NCBI GenBank assembly: GCA_031290755.1
Contig: JAITMY010000038.1
Coordinates: forward strand, 1-11,379
Source: Prevotellaceae bacterium
GTDB taxonomy: Bacteria; Bacteroidota; Bacteroidia; Bacteroidales; UBA932
Reading direction: 5' to 3'
DNA length: 11,379 nucleotides
Below are positions 1 through 4,686 of the stretch, in pieces (the stretch's first letter is position 1; every line of letters starts with the position of its first letter). The notes under the pieces are model-generated. The model saw nothing but the letters and a program-made list of their open reading frames with translations, ran no database searches and was not told the DNA's origin. The translations under genes were made by a program, and so were the position numbers.

Positions 1-369
1 CTCTTGGTCGAGCGTCTTGGCGGCGATGTTGCCGTAGTGCTCCACAATCACCTCCACCCTTCGCGCCGCCTCCTGCTTGGCGGGGTCAAAGTGGTGCAGG
101 CTCGACTTCACGGCCTCGGCCAGCCCACGGTAAATGCTGTCGCGCCGGTGGTCTTGCTCCTCAATTTCTAAGGTGCGCTCGCTTCGGCGAATTACGTCGA
201 GCGCCGCCACCTCCGTGTCCAGCAGCGACCTGTACTCTCCGCACTGCGTTGCAATGCCCAGCTGCTCTGGCGAGAGCTGCTCCAGCAGGCTCTTCACCGT
301 TTCGTGGAGCTCCACGTGCGCCTCGTTGCGCAGATTTTCATAGCGAAAGCGAATAACAATTGTCTCCAT
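1..369 (-). CDS. DUF6261 family protein, N-terminal part (runs off the left edge)
   Basis: An open frame of 123 codons starts at ATG 367-369 and continues past base 1 without a stop, so the C-terminal part is missing. It begins METIVIRFRYENLRNEAHVE and continues with a DHRRDSIYRGLAEAVKSSLH stretch followed by HFDPAKQEAARRVEVIVEHYGN. I recognise this from memory as the N-terminal signature of DUF6261, a helical, charged protein family common in Bacteroidales and of unknown function. There is no signal peptide or membrane segment in the visible part. The first Met is the natural start because the family motif begins almost immediately after it. No Shine-Dalgarno is visible; the upstream side is A/T-rich, as is usual in Bacteroidota. 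Upstream of the start lies an unusual palindromic repeat array. Function is not known and I do not propose one. Confidence 0.8.
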   Translation of the reverse strand, partial: METIVIRFRYENLRNEAHVELHETVKSLLEQLSPEQLGIATQCGEYRSLLDTEVAALDVIRRSERTLEIEEQDHRRDSIYRGLAEAVKSSLHHFDPAKQEAARRVEVIVEHYGNIAAKTLDQE

Positions 370-436
370 AATGTTTTTGTTTAAAGGATGAATGGTTAAA
401 AACGGAAAAAAAAATACTTTTTCGAGTAGCTACGCC

Positions 437-530
437 TGTTGAAAACCCCGCCGAGGGGTCGGGCAGGCTTTCAACACGTGTTGAAAGCCTGCCCGAGGGC
501 TTGAGCATACTTTCAACACAGGTTGAACCC
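437..530. repeat. Tandem 42-bp palindromic repeat, two units plus a partial third
   Basis: Unit 1 is 437-478 and unit 2 is 479-520, with the start of a further copy (GGTTGAA) at 521-527. The two units align without gaps and agree at 32 of 42 positions by my count. Each unit starts TGTTGAAA and ends TTTCAACA followed by one or two bases, so each can also fold on itself. The 42-bp period is 14 codons, and on the minus strand two frames read through the array as a 14-residue protein repeat. It lies about 70-160 bp upstream of the DUF6261 start. Confidence 0.85.
459..496. repeat. 38-bp perfect palindrome
   Basis: The left arm is TCGGGCAGGCTTTCAACAC (459-477) and the right arm is its exact reverse complement (478-496), with no spacer. 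The centre is CACGTG. It straddles the junction of the two 42-bp repeat units, so the sequence can fold either within units or across the junction. As RNA it would form a very stable hairpin; as DNA it could extrude a cruciform or bind a dimeric protein. There is no T tract directly beside it, so it does not look like an ordinary terminator. Confidence 0.85.
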
Positions 531-539
531 TTAGGGCAC

Positions 540-577
540 AAAAAATCCCCCGCTGCAAAAAATATTTGCAGTGGGGG
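540..577 (-). terminator. Rho-independent terminator for minus-strand transcripts
   Basis: The arms CCCCCGCTGCAAA (547-559) and TTTGCAGTGGGGG (565-577) pair over 13 positions with one G-T wobble and a 5-nt loop. Read on the minus strand the hairpin is followed by ATTTTTT (540-546 region). This is a good intrinsic terminator for transcription arriving from ogt and the genes upstream of it. It lies about 215 bp past the ogt stop, which implies a long 3' UTR that includes the TG run. It would also insulate the DUF6261 gene from that operon. Confidence 0.7.
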
Positions 578-618
578 TGTTGCTTTTTGAAGAATTTTTG
601 ATATACTACGCGCGAGGC

Positions 619-664
<46 letters not shown>

Positions 665-776
665 AAGAATTGTGCCACGGGTGCCGTTTCGGAGCCTTGT
701 CCGGCTTTAATTATGTTAAAGTTGCTGCCCATTTTTGCTGTTCTTACTATTTCTTACTGTTTTTAATTTCCACGAA

Positions 777-822
777 GGTAGCTAATATTTTTTTACTTGC
801 TACCGCTTGCGGTAATTTTTTT
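777..822 (+). terminator. Plus-strand terminator hairpin with an overlapping alternative stem
   Basis: TACCGC (801-806) and GCGGTA (809-814) form a short stem, best drawn as five pairs closed by CTTG, followed by ATTTTTTT (815-822). This has the shape of a plus-strand intrinsic terminator. Upstream, GGTAGC (777-782) can instead pair with GCTACC (799-804), which would use up the left arm of the terminator. The structure lies over the 3' end of ogt on the opposite strand, so part of it is also coding sequence. No plus-strand gene is visible upstream, so its client, if any, is unknown. Confidence 0.4.
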
Positions 823-1293
823 ACCCTGCCGGGTTGATTTTTCATGCTGTAGCAGCCACTGCTTGCGCCACAGGCCTTGTGCGTAGCCCACCAGCGCCCC
901 GCTTTTGCCCACCACCCTGTGGCAGGGGACGGCGATGCTGAGGTTGTTTTTTCCGTTGGCGGCGCCTACGGCCCGCATTGCCTTGGCGTTGCCGAGGCGC
1001 GCGGCCTGCTCCCCGTAGGTGATGGTGGCGCCGTAGGGAATTTTCGCCAGCTCGCGCCACGCCCGCTGCTGAAAGTCGGTGCCCTGCTGCGCCGTAGGGA
1101 AGGTGAACGCGCTGCGCCGCCCGTCGAAGTACTCGCGCAGCTGGCCGGCGCACTGCTCCAGCACGGGCGACGTGCGCACCTCCGCCTGCGGCGCTCCGTC
1201 CTCCACAAAGTTGATGGACGTTACGGCGCTGCCGTCTGCCGTGATTTTTATGCGGCCAATGGGCGAGTCGTAGTAGGTAGCGCTTTCTTCCAT
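793..1293 (-). CDS. ogt: Methylated-DNA--protein-cysteine S-methyltransferase (Ogt/MGMT type)
   Basis: A cytoplasmic suicide repair protein that moves the alkyl group from O6-alkylguanine (and O4-alkylthymine) in DNA to its own cysteine. The 166-residue protein has the MGMT DNA-binding fold at about 75-150. The helix-turn-helix region YGEQAARLGNAKAMRAVGAA carries the expected flipping Arg at 107, and the acceptor motif PCHRVV has the active Cys at 124, followed by GALVGYAQGLWRKQWLL. The N-terminal domain (about 1-70) is the short ribonuclease-like domain of the family. There is no Ada N-terminal metal domain, so this is a stand-alone enzyme. After the usual end near LLQHE (151) there is a 15-residue basic tail that overlaps a plus-strand hairpin. 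It lies 22 bp after the DUF819 gene on the same strand and is probably the last gene of the gdhA operon. Family assignment is secure; the ogt symbol is by similarity. Confidence 0.93.
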   Translation of the reverse strand: MEESATYYDSPIGRIKITADGSAVTSINFVEDGAPQAEVRTSPVLEQCAGQLREYFDGRRSAFTFPTAQQGTDFQQRAWRELAKIPYGATITYGEQAARLGNAKAMRAVGAANGKNNLSIAVPCHRVVGKSGALVGYAQGLWRKQWLLQHEKSTRQGKKITASGSK

Positions 1294-1315
1294 AGCGAGG
1301 TTCTCCTTTTATGCG

Positions 1316-2491
1316 TTAGAGAAAATTTTTCAGCACTTCGGCCACGGTGAAGCCAAGGTAGTTGCCCACGGCGTAGCCCACAATGCCCACCGAAATGCCC
1401 ACCAGCACCACCTGCCGGTTGCCAATGGCCATAGCCACTACCGGCACAAAGGGCGGGGAGTTGATGAGCGCCGCACTCGACACCATGAACGTATCGGCAT
1501 CTACCCCGAAGCACTTGCAGAGCAGCGCGTGGAGCGTCAGCGAGCCGAACACGCAGCAGGCCACGTAGCCTAAGATGTAGTACATCTCGGCGTTGAGCAG
1601 CTGCGAAAAGTCCACCATTGAGGCAATGGTTACGTTGAAAATCAGCACCAGAAACATGCCCACATCAAATGAGCAGCGCAGCCTGCGCACGGGGCCGGCA
1701 AACGAGGCGGCGAGGCTGAGCGTGGTGATGGTAAGCATCAGGTAGGGCACGTGGACGGCGCCGAGCAGCAGCAGCGACGAGCCTATGCCCACCAGCACCA
1801 CCGCGGCAGACAGCCCCAGCGCTTGCAGCACTTGCAGCAGGCCTCTGCGCGACAGGGTAAAGGCGTAGGGGGCTTCGCCGCTTTGCGCGGCGGCGCTCGT
1901 CGTGGACTTGTAGGCCGGCAGGAATTTTCGCAGCAGCGCCTTCCCTACGGAGAAGATAAACAGCAGGTAGAAAAAGCACACAACCATGTCGCTTGCCTGT
2001 AGCTGCATGAACGTGTTTTCGGGCACCTTTAGCGCAAACTGTAGGGCGGCCATGTTGGGCGTTCCTCCGGTTTCTACGCCGGTCACCAAGCCTGCAATTT
2101 TGCTCATGTCCGGAATGTGAGGGGCGAACACGAAGGCGCCGGCCACCGTTACGCAAACCACGGCCAGCACGCCCGATAGCAGCGTTAGCGAGGCGCCCCT
2201 CAGCTGCTTTTTCACGTGCCGCAGGTTGGCGGAGAACAGCATGAGCGGAATGGCAAACGGGATGACCGCATCGCACACGCTCGCCTGCAACCGGCGCAGC
2301 GCAGCCAAGCTATCGCCGCCCACCAGCCCGCACTGCGCAAGCACCCAAATGGTGAACGCAAGAAAGATGCCGGCGAAGTAGGCCAGCAGCACCTCTCCTA
2401 TTTTTTGCATAGGCTTGAACTTTCGGCACAGCAGCAGCACCGAAACGGGAGTAGCGAGGTACAGGGTGATGAAGATAGCGGGCAGCATCAT
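1316..2491 (-). CDS. DUF819 (YjcL-like) family multipass membrane protein
   Basis: The protein has 391 residues, typical of the family, and consists mainly of hydrophobic segments. It opens MMLPAIFITLYLATPVSVLL and contains a long hydrophilic break near 195-215. The GGTPNMAALQFAL segment (near 140-155) and the closing VGISVGIVGYAVGNYLGFT region are the features I recognise as DUF819, an inner-membrane family I recall as related to glutamate/sodium symporter and cation-antiporter folds. The substrate is not established. The start could be 2491 or 2488 (two adjacent Met codons). It begins only 16 bp after the gdhA stop and is followed by ogt 22 bp on, so the three are likely co-transcribed. The link to glutamate dehydrogenase makes an amino-acid, organic-acid or ion carrier plausible, but that is inference. 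Confidence 0.82.
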   Translation of the reverse strand: MMLPAIFITLYLATPVSVLLLCRKFKPMQKIGEVLLAYFAGIFLAFTIWVLAQCGLVGGDSLAALRRLQASVCDAVIPFAIPLMLFSANLRHVKKQLRGASLTLLSGVLAVVCVTVAGAFVFAPHIPDMSKIAGLVTGVETGGTPNMAALQFALKVPENTFMQLQASDMVVCFFYLLFIFSVGKALLRKFLPAYKSTTSAAAQSGEAPYAFTLSRRGLLQVLQALGLSAAVVLVGIGSSLLLLGAVHVPYLMLTITTLSLAASFAGPVRRLRCSFDVGMFLVLIFNVTIASMVDFSQLLNAEMYYILGYVACCVFGSLTLHALLCKCFGVDADTFMVSSAALINSPPFVPVVAMAIGNRQVVLVGISVGIVGYAVGNYLGFTVAEVLKNFL

Positions 2492-2507
2492 ACGGCAGCG
2501 TTGTTTT

Positions 2508-3845
2508 TTAGCAAACCCCTTGCTCCAGCATCGCCTGCGCCACCTTCATAAAGCCGGCAATGTTGGCGCCCTTCACGTAGTTCACGTAGCCGTCCGGCTG
2601 TAGGCCGTGCTTGAGGCAGGCCTCGTGGATGTTGCTCATAATTTGGTGCAGCTTGGCGTCCACCTCCTCCTTGGGCCAGCTGAGCTTCATGGCGTTTTGC
2701 GACATCTCCAGCCCCGAAACCGACACGCCGCCTGCGTTTACCGCCTTGCCCGGGGCAAACAGCAGCTTGTGGCTCACAAATTCGTTGATGGCGTCGGGGG
2801 TGCAGCCCATGTTGGAAACTTCGGCCACGCAGAGGGCCTTGTTCGCTATCAGCGTCTTTGCGTCGTCGCCGTCCAGCTCATTCTGTATGGCGCAGGGCAA
2901 GGCTATGTCCACCTTGACCTCCCACGGCTTTTTGCCTTCCACAAACTTGGCGCCGGCGAACCTTTCGGCGTAGGGAGCCACCACGTCGTTGCACGAGTCG
3001 CGCAGCTCCACCATGTAGGCTATTTTTTCGGCGTCCAGCCCCTGCTCGTCGTAGATGTAGCCGTCGGGGCCGGAGATGGCCACCACCTTTGCGCCCAGCT
3101 CCGTAGCCTTAATCGCTGCGCCCCACGCCACGTTGCCGAAGCCGGAAATGGCCACGGTCTTGCCCTTTAGCGAGCTGTGCTGGCGCTGTAGCATGTGCTG
3201 CACAAAGTACACCGCGCCAAACCCCGTAGCCTCAGGGCGAATGAGCGAGCCGCCCCAGCCCATGCCCTTGCCGGTGAGCACGCCGGTGTTTTCGTGCGCC
3301 AACTTTTTGTACCAGCCATACATGTAGCCTATTTCGCGCCCCGCCACGCCAATGTCGCCCGCGGGCACATCGGTGTTGGCGCCAATGTGCCGCCACAACT
3401 CGGTGATGTACGCCTGACAAAAGCGCATCACCTCGGCCTTCGATTTCCCCTTGGGGCTAAAGTCAGAGCCACCCTTGGCGCCCCCCATAGGCAGGGTTGT
3501 GAGCGCGTTTTTGAACGTTTGCTCAAAGCCAAGGAACTTGAGCGTCGAGAGCGTTACCGAGGCGTGGAAGCGGATGCCCCCCTTGTACGGCCCCAGCGCA
3601 TTGTTGAACTGAACGCGGTAGCCCGTGTTCACCTGCGTTTTGCCCCTGTCGTCCTGCCACGCCACCTTGAACGTGAAAATGCGGTCAGGCTCCACCAGCA
3701 TCTCAATGATGTTGGCCTCCTCAAATTCGGGGTGCTCGTTATACACCTGCTCCACCGATTCGAGCACCTCCTGCACGGCCTGCAAATACTCCGCCTCGTG
3801 CCCGTACTTAGCCCGAAGCCTGCTCATTACCTGCTCTACCTTCAT
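2508..3845 (-). CDS. gdhA: Hexameric glutamate dehydrogenase, NAD(P)-dependent
   Basis: Interconverts 2-oxoglutarate plus ammonium and glutamate in the cytoplasm. The 445 residues match the usual length of the small hexameric class. Visible motifs: GPYKGGIRF (85-93), PMGGAKGGSDF with the catalytic Lys at 124, PAGDIGVAGREIGYMYGWY with catalytic Asp 164, the Rossmann turn ISGFGNVAWG (233-242), and the C-terminal KGANIAGFMKVAQAMLEQG. The coenzyme pocket shows F236, P260 and D261 (ISGPDGYIYDEQG), which matches my recollection of the NAD-specific clostridial enzyme rather than the E. coli NADP enzyme, so NADP specificity should not be assumed. The segment AEVSNMGCTPDAI replaces the AEGANMP form of the E. 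coli enzyme. The start at 3845 is the only sensible one and gives the family N terminus. It is the first gene of the operon with DUF819 and ogt, and a tRNA gene lies 59 bp upstream. Confidence 0.96.
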   Translation of the reverse strand: MKVEQVMSRLRAKYGHEAEYLQAVQEVLESVEQVYNEHPEFEEANIIEMLVEPDRIFTFKVAWQDDRGKTQVNTGYRVQFNNALGPYKGGIRFHASVTLSTLKFLGFEQTFKNALTTLPMGGAKGGSDFSPKGKSKAEVMRFCQAYITELWRHIGANTDVPAGDIGVAGREIGYMYGWYKKLAHENTGVLTGKGMGWGGSLIRPEATGFGAVYFVQHMLQRQHSSLKGKTVAISGFGNVAWGAAIKATELGAKVVAISGPDGYIYDEQGLDAEKIAYMVELRDSCNDVVAPYAERFAGAKFVEGKKPWEVKVDIALPCAIQNELDGDDAKTLIANKALCVAEVSNMGCTPDAINEFVSHKLLFAPGKAVNAGGVSVSGLEMSQNAMKLSWPKEEVDAKLHQIMSNIHEACLKHGLQPDGYVNYVKGANIAGFMKVAQAMLEQGVC

Positions 3846-3904
3846 AAGTCAATAGTTTTTGTGTTTGTAAAAAAAACGTCGTGGCGCTAATCATTTTCAC
3901 CTCG

Positions 3905-3978
3905 TGACCCCAGTTGGGTTCGAACCAACGACCGGCAGATTAGAAATCTGCTGCTCTATCCAGCTGAGCTATGGGGCC
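3905..3978 (-). tRNA. tRNA-Arg (anticodon UCU)
   Basis: The minus strand folds into a complete 74-nt cloverleaf: acceptor GGCCCCA with TGGGGTC (one G-T pair), D arm GCTC/GAGC, anticodon stem GCAGA/TCTGC around loop TTTCTAA, variable loop CGGTC, T arm GTTGG-TTCGAAC-CCAAC, and discriminator A. The anticodon TCT reads AGA and AGG. The genome does not encode the 3' CCA (the next bases are CGAG), so a CCA-adding enzyme must supply it. It sits upstream of gdhA on the same strand, and the two could share a transcript. Confidence 0.95.
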
Positions 3979-3991
3979 TTTGAACGGTGGG

Positions 3992-4019
3992 CAAAAATAA
4001 ATAAAAAAACGCTTGCAAA
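3992..4019 (-). promoter_or_regulatory. Candidate promoter of tRNA-Arg
   Basis: On the minus strand TATTTTTG (3992-3999) matches the Bacteroidota -7 consensus TAnnTTTG and ends 13 nt before the tRNA 5' end. TTTG (4016-4019) could be the -33 element, but the 16-nt spacing is shorter than the usual 19-21. The downstream position is right for a transcript starting a few bases before the tRNA. Confidence 0.45.
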
Positions 4020-4043
4020 ATCTTTTGAGGATAGACTTTGTGC

Positions 4044-4060
4044 CAATTAATGTGTAATTG
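4044..4060. repeat. Inverted repeat CAATTA-N5-TAATTG
   Basis: Perfect 6-bp arms separated by ATGTG lie in the divergent intergenic region between tRNA-Arg and the Cys-rich protein gene. The size and symmetry suit a dimeric regulator, but such A/T-rich dyads also arise by chance. Confidence 0.3.
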
Positions 4061-4067
4061 TTCGTAG

Positions 4068-4097
4068 GCCATGTTAACTTTTCGTAATGTTAATGGC
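4068..4097. repeat. Imperfect inverted repeat, possible operator
   Basis: GCCATGTTAAC (4068-4078) is mirrored by GTTAATGGC (4089-4097) with one extra base in the left arm. It ends about 28 bp before the candidate -7 box of the Cys-rich protein gene, where an activator or repressor could act. Nothing identifies the regulator. Confidence 0.3.
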
Positions 4098-4125
4098 GCT
4101 ACGTGCAGGCCTATTCTTTTTTTCG

Positions 4126-4133
4126 TACTTTCG
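4126..4133 (+). promoter_or_regulatory. Candidate -7 promoter element TACTTTCG
   Basis: TACTTTCG differs from the Bacteroidota -7 consensus TAnnTTTG at one position and ends only 6 bp before the preferred start codon at 4140. If it is used, the mRNA would be nearly leaderless. No clear TTTG is seen about 20 bp upstream, so the call is tentative. Confidence 0.4.
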
Positions 4134-4139
4134 CGACCT

Positions 4140-4565
4140 ATGATTCGAGCATTGAAACATACTATCACGGTGGCCTTGTGCTTGCTGATAACCGTTGGCA
4201 CGGTGAGGGCGAACTTCTACCTGTTCACCTGCGCCCACTGCGCCACGGAGTTGACAATGGACAAGGAGGAGCACGGCTGCTGCCACAGCAGCGCCCCCGT
4301 CGCCGAAGCCCCTTGCGGTGTTGCCGACCTTTCGGACGATGGCGACTCGTGCTGCGAGGTTACGCTGCTGTCCGTTGCCGTAGCCCCCTTCAAGGTGGCG
4401 GAGGCGAAGCATCAGGCACCCGACGTGCCGGTTGTGCTTACCCCCGATTTTGAGCATTGCGTTGATAATGGCGGCAGCAACGCTACCGCCGCTTGCCTTA
4501 CCTGCCCGCGCGAAGCGGCGCCACCCACCCCCATAATATACCTGCACCGCCAGCTGAGGTTATGA
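4140..4565 (+). CDS. Small secreted cysteine-rich protein, HYC_CC_PP-like
   Basis: The 141-residue protein has an N-terminal hydrophobic signal (MIRALKHTITVALCLLITVG) ending around residues 20-25. The mature part has ten cysteines: CxxC at 31-34, vicinal pairs at 47-48 and 71-72, single Cys at 59 and 107, and CxxC at 119-122, followed by a PP at 128-129 and a short YLHRQLRL tail. This order of motifs (an early Cys motif, CC pairs, then PP near the C terminus) resembles the HYC_CC_PP family that I recall encoded beside TonB-dependent receptors in Bacteroidota, although the HYC triplet itself is not present (TCAHC instead). I prefer the start at 4140 over an in-frame ATG at 4071, because only the later Met places the signal peptide at the N terminus. 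It is followed on the same strand, 121 bp on, by a TonB-dependent receptor. Binding of a soft metal such as copper is plausible from the cysteines but is inference. Confidence 0.72.
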   Translation: MIRALKHTITVALCLLITVGTVRANFYLFTCAHCATELTMDKEEHGCCHSSAPVAEAPCGVADLSDDGDSCCEVTLLSVAVAPFKVAEAKHQAPDVPVVLTPDFEHCVDNGGSNATAACLTCPREAAPPTPIIYLHRQLRL

Positions 4566-4573
4566 TACCCACC

Positions 4574-4599
4574 AGCCGGGCAGCGAGCAGCTGCCGGCT
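4574..4599 (+). other. Hairpin between the Cys-rich protein and TonB receptor genes
   Basis: AGCCGGGCAGC (4574-4584) pairs with GCTGCCGGCT (4590-4599) apart from one bulged G, with loop GAGCA. It is followed by TAACCTTCCTT rather than a real T run, so it is at best a weak terminator. It could reduce read-through, or protect the upstream message, giving unequal expression of the two genes. Confidence 0.45.
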
Positions 4600-4686
4600 T
4601 AACCTTCCTTGAAGAATGGGCGCTGCCACAGCGCTCGTTCGGTAGTTTCTTTAGGTATCATTAATCTTTTAGCCAATTTATATACT

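Noticed and set aside
437..530. Possible CRISPR array.
   Set aside because: Only two directly abutting diverged units are present, with no unique spacers and no cas genes in the window.
3195..3890. A 231-residue plus-strand frame antisense to gdhA.
   Set aside because: The opposite strand encodes a clear glutamate dehydrogenase over the same bases; this frame shows no motif.
3905..3978. tRNA-Arg as an integration site for a mobile element.
   Set aside because: I see no integrase, no duplicated tRNA 3' end and no change in gene character on either side.
4071..4139. An earlier ATG for the Cys-rich protein, adding 23 residues.
   Set aside because: It would bury the signal peptide, and it lies upstream of the best -7 element; the Met at 4140 gives a normal secreted protein.
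4609..4686. An earlier ATG for the TonB receptor, adding 26 residues.
   Set aside because: The added part is not signal-like, whereas the Met at 4687 begins a typical MKK signal peptide.
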